NCBI RefSeq assembly: GCF_026966905.1
Contig: NZ_JAPUBN010000018.1
Span: 203,218-267,217 of the forward strand
Length of the DNA stretch: 64,000 bases
DNA from: Marinomonas phaeophyticola
GTDB taxonomy: Bacteria; Pseudomonadota; Gammaproteobacteria; Pseudomonadales; Marinomonadaceae
Direction: 5' to 3'
The notes beneath the pieces were generated by a model that had not been told where the DNA came from, ran no database searches, and worked only from the letters and a program-made list of their open reading frames with translations. A program made the position numbers and the translations under genes. Below are positions 47,225 through 55,176 of the stretch, piece by piece. Every line of letters starts with the position of its first letter. Position 1 is the first letter of the stretch.

Positions 47225-48184
47225 ATGAAAGCGGTTCAAATACAACAATATGGCCCTGCCAGCGAATTGGCCTTAGCAGAAGTCGCTGCGCCTTCAATCA
47301 ATTCAGAGCAAATTTTAGTGGCTGTAAAAGCAGCTGGTGTAAACCCAGTCGACACCTATCGCCGTTCAGGAACAAACAATTACACGGCTACTTTCCCACA
47401 TACACCTGGGTTAGATGGTGCGGGGGAAATAGTAGAAATAGGCCAAGATGTAACTGGTTTTACAGTAGGCCAGCGTGTGTATTTCAGCCGTAATTTGACG
47501 GGCTCAGCGGCTGAATTTGCTGTTTGTATTCCAACACATACATTTCCTCTGGCCGACGCCCTAAGCTATGAAGAAGGTGCCTGCTTAGGCATTCCGTATA
47601 CAACGGCCCATCGTGCATTATTAGGCCGAGCTAATGCAAAAACTGGTGAAAAAGTACTAGTTCATGGGGCAACAGGAGCCGTTGGTATCGCTGTCGTACA
47701 ACTAGCAAAAGCGATGGGGATGGAAGTAATCGCCAGTGCAGGCACAGCTGAAGGCAAAGCCTTACTTGAGCAACAAGGTGTCAACACCATACTAGACCAT
47801 AAAGCAGACGAACACTTAGCGTCGTATCAATCCGTAGAACAAGGCTTCGATGTGATCATTGAAATGCTTGCGAACCATAATCTTGATCAAGACTTAAAAG
47901 CACTTGCATTCGGAGGAAGGGTAGCCGTTGTAGGTAATCGCGGTACCGTAGAAATCAACCCAAGAGATCTAATGGCACGAGATGCCGCCGTTATGGGCGT
48001 AGCTTTAGCCAATATTAAACCTTCTGAACTGAGTTTAATCGCTAAATCATTGTACCCTCTTTTAAATTGTGGCCTTCTGAAGCCTGTCATCCGCAAAGTC
48101 TATCCGCTTGCTTCTGTAGCAGAAGCTCACGAAGATGTTTTAAAAGCGGGTGCTCAAGGGAATTTGGTCATTAGCATCAACTAA
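47225..48184 (+). CDS. NADPH:quinone oxidoreductase (zeta-crystallin-like MDR)
   Basis: A 319-residue zinc-free medium-chain dehydrogenase/reductase that reduces quinones or enones with NADPH. The GroES-like N-terminal domain (VKAAGVNPVDTYRRSG, PGLDGAGEIVEIG) is followed by the Rossmann domain with VLVHGATGAVGIAVVQLAKA, the AxxGxxG-type NADPH motif. No zinc ligands are present. A GGAAAGC site precedes the ATG. It is a single-gene unit between two terminators. Confidence 0.87.
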   Translation: MKAVQIQQYGPASELALAEVAAPSINSEQILVAVKAAGVNPVDTYRRSGTNNYTATFPHTPGLDGAGEIVEIGQDVTGFTVGQRVYFSRNLTGSAAEFAVCIPTHTFPLADALSYEEGACLGIPYTTAHRALLGRANAKTGEKVLVHGATGAVGIAVVQLAKAMGMEVIASAGTAEGKALLEQQGVNTILDHKADEHLASYQSVEQGFDVIIEMLANHNLDQDLKALAFGGRVAVVGNRGTVEINPRDLMARDAAVMGVALANIKPSELSLIAKSLYPLLNCGLLKPVIRKVYPLASVAEAHEDVLKAGAQGNLVISIN

Positions 48185-48238
48185 AACCCTCTAAGCGAAC
48201 ACTTGTAGTTTGCGTTAATTCATTTTATAGACACACTT

Positions 48239-48267
48239 AAAAGGGAAGTACTTTTAACTTCTCTTTT
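48239..48267 (+). terminator. Intrinsic terminator after the quinone reductase gene
   Basis: AAAAGGGAAGT at 48239-48249 pairs with ACTTCTCTTTT at 48257-48267 (one G.U pair, 7-base loop), with the T-run inside the descending arm followed by ATTTATGG. It lies 55 bases after the stop codon. Confidence 0.75.
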
Positions 48268-48337
48268 ATTTATGGTTAAGGTGATATATAAAACCTTACT
48301 AGGCATGTCGATATATGGCCCTTAAGGAGCATACCCT

Positions 48338-48640
48338 ATGAGTGTAACCGTCGTTGTCACGTTTAAAGTAAAACCGGATCTCGTTAAGCCTTTTATTGAA
48401 CTACTTGAGTCCAATCAGATACATATGATTCAAGCCGGCGCGCTGAGTGTTGTATTATTAAAAGGTCTAGAAAAAAAGAACCATATTGTCGAAATTGAAA
48501 AATGGGAAAGTATTGAGGATCACAAAAGCTTTGGCAAGGCCATTTCTACATTGCCTCATTTTAAAAATCTCGAAGAATACCTGTTGGAACCATATAAAGT
48601 TATGTACTTAGATACCTTATCAAGACAAGACGCATTCTAA
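48338..48640 (+). CDS. Small antibiotic-biosynthesis-monooxygenase (ABM) domain protein
   Basis: A 100-residue ferredoxin-like alpha+beta protein of the ABM/YgiN group: N-terminal strand VTVVVTFKVKPDLVKPFIELL, then HIVEIEKWESIEDHKSFGKA and HFKNLEEYLLEPYKVMYL. Family members act as quinol or polyketide monooxygenases or haem-degrading enzymes; the conserved residues are too few to choose. A strong AAGGAG site precedes the ATG. A hairpin at its stop codon separates it from the AraC gene. Confidence 0.75.
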   Translation: MSVTVVVTFKVKPDLVKPFIELLESNQIHMIQAGALSVVLLKGLEKKNHIVEIEKWESIEDHKSFGKAISTLPHFKNLEEYLLEPYKVMYLDTLSRQDAF

Positions 48641-48651
48641 AAAGAATGCGT
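48630..48651 (+). terminator. Hairpin terminator overlapping the end of the ABM gene
   Basis: ACGCATTC at 48630-48637 and GAATGCGT at 48644-48651 form an 8-bp perfect stem with a 6-base loop containing the stop codon, followed by TTATC. Only a short T stretch follows, so termination may be partial. Confidence 0.6.
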
Positions 48652-48670
48652 TTATCATCCATCATCATTT

Positions 48671-49447
48671 TTGGTATTGACTTTGAATCCAACTGATATT
48701 GTTAGTTTACCCAACCAAGCCAGTACTCATGAGCATGATTACCACCAGCTCGTGATCGTATTGGACGGGAATACTGATTTTGATATCAATGGCAATGATA
48801 AACAGCTGCAAGTCGGCCATGGCTGTCTTGTGCCCTCATCGGAATACCATGCTTTTCAGGGCTTAGGTGAAAACAGTGTCATGCTGGTTAACCTTCCTGT
48901 ACCTTCTCAAAAAGCCATTACAGATGAAGAGTATGAAGCCGTTTCCCAGCTTTTTGATCAAGCCGCCTACTTTCGTCTTAACCCTAGGTTACAAGTCTTA
49001 GCGTCGGCCCTCAGTGGCGAATTACAACAATACCCAGATGATAAGATGCTCGCGCGTGCCTGTGGTAACACCTTGTTAAGTGCTATTCGCCACCAGCTCA
49101 GTGACACCGCCGTAGCGAGACCAAAAGGCAACCATCTTAATATTGATCAACTTGATCAATTCATCGAACTCAACCTCTCTCGTAAAGTTCACATCAATCA
49201 ATTGGCCAACTTTTGCTTTTTAAGTGTTAGCCAGTTTCATGAACGCTTTAAAGAAAAAACCGGCATTACTCCACACCAATATTTAATGAAGAAACGTCTA
49301 GAGCGGGCTCAAACACTTCTAGTGGAAGGCTTTACGCCAATTCAGGTAGCTGAAATGTGTGGTTTCTCCAGTCAAAGCGCCATGACAAGCCTATTTACAC
49401 AAATGCTAGGCATTACACCTATCAAATTTCAGAAACAGTGGCGTTAA
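48671..49447 (+). CDS. AraC family regulator with cupin domain, probable regulator of putA
   Basis: 258 residues. The N-terminal cupin-like ligand domain (ASTHEHDYHQLVIVLDGNTD with HxH...H pattern, GHGCLVPSSEYHAFQG) is followed by a linker and a C-terminal AraC double helix-turn-helix (VHINQLANFCFLSVSQFHER, TGITPHQYLMKKRLERAQ, QVAEMCGFSSQSAMTSLF). The start is uncertain: only TTG codons (48671, 48677) are available. It lies directly upstream of putA in the same direction. In Pseudomonas the AraC-type PruR, next to putA, activates proline catabolism, so the same role is a fair inference, especially as this PutA lacks its own DNA-binding domain. Confidence 0.82.
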   Translation: MVLTLNPTDIVSLPNQASTHEHDYHQLVIVLDGNTDFDINGNDKQLQVGHGCLVPSSEYHAFQGLGENSVMLVNLPVPSQKAITDEEYEAVSQLFDQAAYFRLNPRLQVLASALSGELQQYPDDKMLARACGNTLLSAIRHQLSDTAVARPKGNHLNIDQLDQFIELNLSRKVHINQLANFCFLSVSQFHERFKEKTGITPHQYLMKKRLERAQTLLVEGFTPIQVAEMCGFSSQSAMTSLFTQMLGITPIKFQKQWR

Positions 49448-49573
49448 CCGGATTTTTTTATAAAAAAAAACGATTTTTCTGAAAGACGTAGCAAGCATTC
49501 TATCAGTACATTAGCTTTACTAAATAGGTGCTCTTATTAAACGAGGTCTTAGATGGCCATTTTAAGTAAGAGT

Positions 49574-49586
49574 GACATGCCATGTC
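49574..49586. promoter_or_regulatory. 13-bp palindrome in the putA leader
   Basis: GACATG-C-CATGTC is a perfect palindrome 73 bases before the chosen putA start. It may be an operator for a dimeric regulator; AraC proteins more often use direct repeats, so the binder is unknown. Confidence 0.35.
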
Positions 49587-49658
49587 CTACAACTCATTCT
49601 GTCAGCTGGATTTAATATCAAAAGCTCTGATAGGTTATTGCGTTACGGAGAATCCACT

Positions 49659-52600
49659 ATGTTCAACGCTATTGATGTTTTAAAGCCTACCTTTATTGAG
49701 AAACCTCTTAATGAATTGTGGCAGCTCATTTCCCCATTGTATAAAGCCGATGAATCCGCTTGGCTAAAAGAGTTATTGCCACTAGCGAGACCAACTGACA
49801 GGGAATTAAAAAACAGTACGGATGCCGCCACGCAATTAATAGAGCAAGTACGTAAAGACGATGACAGCATGTCAATGATCGATGCTCTTTTACTGGAATA
49901 CAGTCTAGACACTAAAGAAGGCATCTTGCTAATGTGTTTAGCTGAAGCCTTGATGCGAGTGCCGGATAAAGAAACCGCTGACGCCTTTATAAAAGACAGA
50001 TTAAGCGTTGCCGACTGGGCATCTCATGCAAAAAACTCAGACTCTTTTTTCGTTAATGCCTCCACTTGGGGACTGCTGTTAACCGGTAAAATTGTCACTC
50101 TAGATGAATCTAAAGATGGTAAACCTGCGAACTTAGTCAATCGTATGGTAAACCGTGTTTCTGAGCCTGTTATTCGTAAGGCAATGAATCAAGCCATGAA
50201 AATCATGGGACATCAGTTTGTTTTAGGACGTGATATTAAAGAAGCCCTATCACGTGGTAAAACCTATCGAGAAAAAGGTTATGCCTACTCATTTGACATG
50301 CTAGGTGAAGCCGCTCTTACAGCAGATGATGCAGTTAAATACCTTCGTTCTTATGAAAAAGCCGTTGCTGTCGTTGGTCAAGACACCTATAAAAAAGGCC
50401 CTCGCCCAACCATTTCCATTAAGCTGTCTGCTTTGCACCCACGTTATGAAGTAGGTTGCGAAGAAAGAGTTATGACGGAACTTTTTACAAGTGTAAAAGG
50501 TTTAATCATCAAAGCTAAAGAAGTAAATGTCGGTATTACCATAGATGCCGAAGAAGCCGATCGTCTAGAAATGTCACTGAAGCTATTTGAAAAGCTTTAT
50601 CGTGATGATGACATTAAAGGCTGGGGCTTATTCGGCTTAGTGATTCAGGCGTATTCTAAACGCGCACTACCTGTATTAACTTGGATCGCAGCGCTAGCAA
50701 AAGAGCAAGGAGACCAAATTCCTCTACGTCTTGTAAAAGGCGCTTATTGGGATTCTGAAATTAAACTTTGCCAACAGCGTGGCATTAATGGCTATCCTGT
50801 ATACACACGTAAAGAAGCAACAGATGTATCTTATTTAGCCTGTGCGAACTTCCTTTTGCAGCCACAAACTAGAAAACATATCTTTCCTCAGTTTGCGAGC
50901 CACAATGCTCATACCATTGCGACCATCACTAGCCTCTCCAAACAATTAGGCGCAACCACCCGTGAATTTGAATTCCAACGTCTACACGGAATGGGAGATG
51001 CGCTCTATGACACATTAATTAAAAGCAGTGGTACCGACGTACGCATTTATGCGCCAGTAGGTAACCATAAAGATTTACTTCCTTACTTAGTACGTCGCCT
51101 TTTAGAAAATGGGGCGAATAGCTCTTTTGTGCATCGCTTAGTTGATGCTCGATGCCCGATTTCTGAATTAGTGGGTCATCCGGTTACCTTACTAGAAAGC
51201 CGTAAATCCTTAGCAAACCCTTTCATCAACTTACCGATCAACCTATTTGATGATCGTAAAAATTCATACGGCCCTAATATTGAAATTGAATCTGAATGGG
51301 GTCCGTTCAAAGCAAAAATAGATACCTTCATGGGGCAAGATACTCAGTGGAGAGCTTACCCGCTTGTTGGTGGCGAAAAAGTACTTACTGGCGACACTCA
51401 TACCATTACCAGTCCTTACAATATTAACGAAACAGCGGGACAGATTGACTGGGCTAATGCAGAAACAGTAACAAGGGCCATCGATTTAGCTGAAGCGGCT
51501 TTCCCTGATTGGTCTCAGAGACCAGCGATCGAACGGACAGCCTGCCTTGATCGCATGGCTGACTTAATGGAAGAGAATTACCCAGAACTGATGGCGCTTT
51601 GCCATCGTGAAGCGGGTAAAACGATCCAAGACAGTATCGATGAAGTACGTGAAGCCGTTGATTTCTGCCGTTACTATGCTCAACAGGTTCGCAGCAATTT
51701 CGATGCCCCCGTCACTTACCAAGACTTTTTAGGCCAAGAACAAACGGTTCAACGCCAAGGTCGTGGTGTGTTCGCATGCATTAGTCCCTGGAACTTCCCA
51801 TTAGCGATCTTTATGGGCCAAGTTTCAGCGGCACTGGCTGTCGGGAATACTGTGGTCGCTAAACCCGCAGAACAAACAAGTTTAATCGCTGTTCGAGCGA
51901 TTGAACTACTATTAGAAGCAGGAGTTCCTGGAGACGTTATACATCTATTACCTGGTGATGGTGCCACTGTTGGCGCACCATTAACCAGTGATAAACGCAT
52001 TGCAGGACTCGCGTTTACAGGATCAACGGGGACGGCTCAGTTAATTAACCGTACCTTATCGAACCGCGGTGTTGCACCTGTACCTGTGATCGCTGAAACC
52101 GGTGGTCAGAATGCCATGATTATCGACTCAACCTCTTTACCTGAGCAAGTAGTACGTGACGGCGTCCGATCGGCCTTTGCCTCTGCAGGTCAACGCTGCT
52201 CAGCACTGCGAGTTATGTTTGTCCAAGCAGACATAGCCGATCGTGTTATTCCAATGATAAAAGGTGCCATGAAAGAACAATCCGTTGGTTTGCCTTATCT
52301 ACACAGCACAGATGTTGGACCCGTAATTGATAAGAAAGCACAAGCCATGTTGCTTGAGCATATCGAAAGAATGAAGCAAGAAGGTTCTCTTATCGCTCAA
52401 ACGGATTTACCTGAATGGGCTGATAAGGGAACTTTTGTAGCGCCATCGGCGTTTGAAATTAGCAGCATTGATTTGTTAACCGATGAAAAATTCGGCCCAA
52501 TCTTGCACGTAGTACGCTACAAAGCAAAAGACCTTGATAAGATCATTGATACCATTAACCATTCCGGTTTTGGTTTAACAATGGGGGTACACAGCCGTAA

Positions 52601-52781
52601 CGAAACTACGTGTGCCCGTATTGCTAGCCGAGCCCGTGTTGGTAATCTCTATATAAACCGTGACCAAGTCGGTGCTGTTGTTGGTGTACAACCATTTGGT
52701 GGACAAGGTTTATCAGGAACTGGACCAAAAGCGGGTGGACCTCATTACTTACATCGTTTCGCCATTGAAAAAGCCCTTTAG
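49659..52781 (+). CDS. putA: Bifunctional proline dehydrogenase / L-glutamate-gamma-semialdehyde dehydrogenase PutA, without ribbon-helix-helix and C-terminal domains
   Basis: 1040 residues oxidising proline to glutamate in two channelled steps. An N-terminal arm leads into the FAD-dependent PRODH barrel (PRPTISIKLSALHPRY, ITIDAEEADRLEMSL, RLVKGAYWDSEIK, FASHNAHTIATI, FEFQRLHGMGDALY). The aldehyde dehydrogenase part has ISPWNFPLAIFMGQ, FTGSTGTAQLI, catalytic Glu in AETGGQNAM and catalytic Cys in SAGQRCSALRV. I chose ATG 49659, which has ACGGAG upstream; an in-frame ATG at 49572 adds an unlikely leader. There is no N-terminal DNA-binding domain, and the protein ends at RFAIEKAL where long PutAs continue into the domain encoded by the next gene. 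Confidence 0.95.
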   Translation: MFNAIDVLKPTFIEKPLNELWQLISPLYKADESAWLKELLPLARPTDRELKNSTDAATQLIEQVRKDDDSMSMIDALLLEYSLDTKEGILLMCLAEALMRVPDKETADAFIKDRLSVADWASHAKNSDSFFVNASTWGLLLTGKIVTLDESKDGKPANLVNRMVNRVSEPVIRKAMNQAMKIMGHQFVLGRDIKEALSRGKTYREKGYAYSFDMLGEAALTADDAVKYLRSYEKAVAVVGQDTYKKGPRPTISIKLSALHPRYEVGCEERVMTELFTSVKGLIIKAKEVNVGITIDAEEADRLEMSLKLFEKLYRDDDIKGWGLFGLVIQAYSKRALPVLTWIAALAKEQGDQIPLRLVKGAYWDSEIKLCQQRGINGYPVYTRKEATDVSYLACANFLLQPQTRKHIFPQFASHNAHTIATITSLSKQLGATTREFEFQRLHGMGDALYDTLIKSSGTDVRIYAPVGNHKDLLPYLVRRLLENGANSSFVHRLVDARCPISELVGHPVTLLESRKSLANPFINLPINLFDDRKNSYGPNIEIESEWGPFKAKIDTFMGQDTQWRAYPLVGGEKVLTGDTHTITSPYNINETAGQIDWANAETVTRAIDLAEAAFPDWSQRPAIERTACLDRMADLMEENYPELMALCHREAGKTIQDSIDEVREAVDFCRYYAQQVRSNFDAPVTYQDFLGQEQTVQRQGRGVFACISPWNFPLAIFMGQVSAALAVGNTVVAKPAEQTSLIAVRAIELLLEAGVPGDVIHLLPGDGATVGAPLTSDKRIAGLAFTGSTGTAQLINRTLSNRGVAPVPVIAETGGQNAMIIDSTSLPEQVVRDGVRSAFASAGQRCSALRVMFVQADIADRVIPMIKGAMKEQSVGLPYLHSTDVGPVIDKKAQAMLLEHIERMKQEGSLIAQTDLPEWADKGTFVAPSAFEISSIDLLTDEKFGPILHVVRYKAKDLDKIIDTINHSGFGLTMGVHSRNETTCARIASRARVGNLYINRDQVGAVVGVQPFGGQGLSGTGPKAGGPHYLHRFAIEKAL

Positions 52782-52793
52782 GAGTGAATTAAG

Positions 52794-53483
52794 ATGACAC
52801 TAAAACAACCTGCTCAGATTCAAACAGCATTAACGTCTCTTGATCAATGGGAACAATTGGGTATAGAAGAAAGAGCTCGTTTACTCAATATTTCTATTGC
52901 AAGCTTGAGCGATAAACCAAAGCAAATGGCACAATGGCAACTTAGCAATGCTCTATCACATGTAGGAGAAAATGTTTTATTACCTGGACCAACAGGTGAG
53001 AAAAATGAATTATCAACTCAAGGTAGAGGTATATTTTTATGCACTTCGTTCTTAGGGGATGACATAAAAGAGCACGAAACAGCAATCATTGGTCAAATTT
53101 ACGCCGCTTTGATTGCCGGTAATACCGTTATTACTGGCAGTAAATTTGGTAACTCTATTGCCGAGCAACTGGCAAAAGTACTACCAAAAGGGGTGATACA
53201 AGGTGTTTCAACGGAGGTAGAAGAGACCATCATTGACTCACAACTTATTGCTGGTGTAGCCGCATTAACATCGGTTGAAAAGGCGATTGAACTATCACAA
53301 CGTTTAGCCAAAAAAGACGGTGTTATATGCCAATTGGTCGAAGAGACCCACCCTGTAGACCTACCAACGATAGCTAACCCAGGTTATATCTTACGGTTTA
53401 TTACAGAACGTACTGTGAGCATAAACACAACAGCTATCGGTGGCAACGCAACACTATTAGAGCTAGGTAGCATGGAAGAATAA
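52794..53483 (+). CDS. Separately encoded C-terminal ALDH-like domain of PutA
   Basis: 229 residues that correspond to the last ~200 residues of long (type B/C) PutA proteins: LLPGPTGEKNELSTQGRG matches the E. coli PutA segment LLPGPTGERNTW, and the end ITERTVSINTTAIGGNATLL matches the PutA terminal flap IERSLSVNTAAAGGNASLM. In long PutAs this domain is non-catalytic, but its flap closes the substrate tunnel and supports aldehyde dehydrogenase activity. There is no catalytic Cys or cofactor loop. The gene lies 12 bases after putA with its own AGGAG site (overlapping the putA stop) nine bases from its ATG, so it is a true separate gene, not a frameshift. It probably binds PutA in trans; this is inferred. 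Confidence 0.82.
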   Translation: MTLKQPAQIQTALTSLDQWEQLGIEERARLLNISIASLSDKPKQMAQWQLSNALSHVGENVLLPGPTGEKNELSTQGRGIFLCTSFLGDDIKEHETAIIGQIYAALIAGNTVITGSKFGNSIAEQLAKVLPKGVIQGVSTEVEETIIDSQLIAGVAALTSVEKAIELSQRLAKKDGVICQLVEETHPVDLPTIANPGYILRFITERTVSINTTAIGGNATLLELGSMEE

Positions 53484-53598
53484 TTCAACCCACACTGTCT
53501 AGTACGACCCAAGGCCTGCTCTGACTCTTTTTAATAAGATGTCAGTGCAGGTTTTTCATTATTGCTCTCCCACTGGTTTGTTGATGACACCAAAAAAT

Positions 53599-53643
53599 GC
53601 TAATGATAACTAATTTCATTAAGATTAACATTATGATAATATC
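53599..53643 (+). promoter_or_regulatory. Cluster of Fur-box-like sites upstream of the DUF4856 gene
   Basis: AATGATAACTAATTTCATT (53602-53620) fits the 9-1-9 Fur palindrome in the same register as the box at 3872; GCTAATGATAACTAATTTC (53599-53617) agrees with the GATAATGATAATCATTATC form at 14 of 19 positions. TTATGATAATATC (53631-53643) adds further GATAAT-type repeats. The cluster ends 57 bases before the probable GTG start. Extended Fur binding and iron repression are inferred. Confidence 0.65.
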
Positions 53644-53699
53644 CTGAAATATCAAAAGAGATAGCATCTGGCTGTCAATCATATTTCTAGGAGAACACG

Positions 53700-55093
53700 G
53701 TGAAAAAAATCTACTTGCATCATTTATTGGGCTAACGGTTGCTTTACCCTCTATGGCGACCGACTATATGTTTGATGTCACCCTTAAAACGTATAACGGT
53801 GAAGCAGATTCTTCCGTCTCCTATGGTGGTCAAGTCGCTCGCCATGCATTACATAATTCATTAAAACAAATCACAAAAAAGGCAGATGGTTCCAATAGCG
53901 AAGCAGTCAAGGCCGAACTACTGTCTTACTATGAAGGTAAACATGAAGGTCGCGTCATCATAGACCCAGTCAGTCAAACAAGCTTCCCTATTCTTCAAAA
54001 GCAAATCGATACACTTGCAAAGGGAAAAAATTTAAAATCAAGTGCCTATAAAGGTGCGGTAAGTGGCTGGCCAGGAAACCTATCTGGAGCCGAAATTTTG
54101 TCTGATATGATAGCGAAAGCCAGTCATACAAATTCAGGTTTTGATCCTATTAATGGTTATGATTACACTCAATTGATTTCAAAATTTACTATGGGAGCGG
54201 TTTTCTATAACAAGGCCGTTAACCATTACTTAGATGAAAAACTGGAAGAGTCGGCTTACCCGAACGATCAGCCCTATAAAAAAGGCACACCCTATACTGG
54301 TAAGGAACATGTTTGGGATGAAGCCTTTGGTTACTTTGGTGCCCCAGCTCATTCACTTAGCCTAACACCTAAAGAAATTGTACAGATTGTAAAGTTGAAC
54401 CCAGAGTACCTTTCTAAAGCAGACGCAAATCAAGATGGGAAAGTGGATTTAGTCACAGAAATGGCCTATGCCCATGCTTACTATGCTGCATCTATTGATA
54501 GCTCAGGCAAAACCCATTATTTCCATACCATAGTAAAAGCGTTTTATGATGGTCGTTCTCTCATCAATAAGGCCGCCGGCGAAAAACTCTCCCCTGCGGA
54601 ACTCAAGCAACTGCATGCCTACGCGAAAATCATAAAGACCACATGGCAACAAGTCATTGCAGAAGCCGCATTTAAGTATGCAGGTGAAGTATATAACGAT
54701 TTAGAAAATATCGAACTATTAAGTGAAAATGGCGGTGACATCAAAAAGTCGTTCCGCAACTACATTAAGCATTGGAGTGAAATGAAAGGTTTTGTTTTGT
54801 CTCTAGAAGCCGCTGGTCAAGAATTAGGAGCCACTCAAGTTCAATTGGACAGGCTCATAGGCTTTAGCCCTGTTTTATTTGGTAACTCTCAGGTCATCGC
54901 TGTGGATGGACAAGGAGAATACATTCAATCTTCTTCTCTTAGTATGAAAGCCTACCAACTAAATATGCTTAAAGTACAAAACTTACTCGCTAATGCGTTT
55001 TCGTTGAAAGCGCGATTACATGATAAAACAGCGGGAATTGCTACCGTACTAGAACAGTTAGATGCTGAATCAAGTAGTGCTGAAAACGACTAG
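53700..55093 (+). CDS. DUF4856 family exported protein, frameshifted in the signal peptide
   Basis: The mature part (from ATG 53753, 446 residues) is a helical DUF4856 protein with the family hallmark KEHVWDEAFGYFGAP (~residues 187-201) and an EF-hand-like loop DANQDGKVDLVTE (~224-236). In the 0 frame a GTG at 53700 with an AGGAG site opens a ten-codon frame that hits a stop. Adding one A to the A7 run at 53703-53709 gives MKKNLLASFIGLTVALPSMA, a perfect Sec signal peptide joined to TDYMFDV. So the gene is broken by one base, or the sequence is wrong there. Fur-like boxes upstream indicate iron control. The function is unknown; the fold may be imelysin-like. ATG 53753 alone would give a non-exported protein. 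Confidence 0.78.
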
Positions 55094-55143
55094 CCTTTAA
55101 TACATTCTTTAATTATCGATCGAACAACAATATACGTTAGGAG

Positions 55144-55166
55144 CGGTCATCTCAACAAGATGGCCG
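55144..55166 (+). terminator. Hairpin between the DUF4856 and sterol-desaturase-family genes
   Basis: CGGTCATCT at 55144-55152 and AGATGGCCG at 55158-55166 form a 9-bp stem with one G.U pair and a 5-base loop. It lies 50 bases after the DUF4856 stop and ends 10 bases before the next start. No T-run follows; it may be a weak terminator or may mask the next ribosome site. Confidence 0.45.
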
Positions 55167-55176
55167 TATTAATACT

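Noticed and set aside
49572..49658. Upstream in-frame extension of PutA by 29 residues
   Set aside because: The ATG at 49572 lacks a ribosome site, the extra residues do not resemble a ribbon-helix-helix domain, and the palindrome lies across it.
52782..52793. Split putA as a frameshift artefact
   Set aside because: The junction has a stop, an AGGAG site and an ATG at normal spacing, with no homopolymer and no overlapping continuation, unlike the four real frame breaks.
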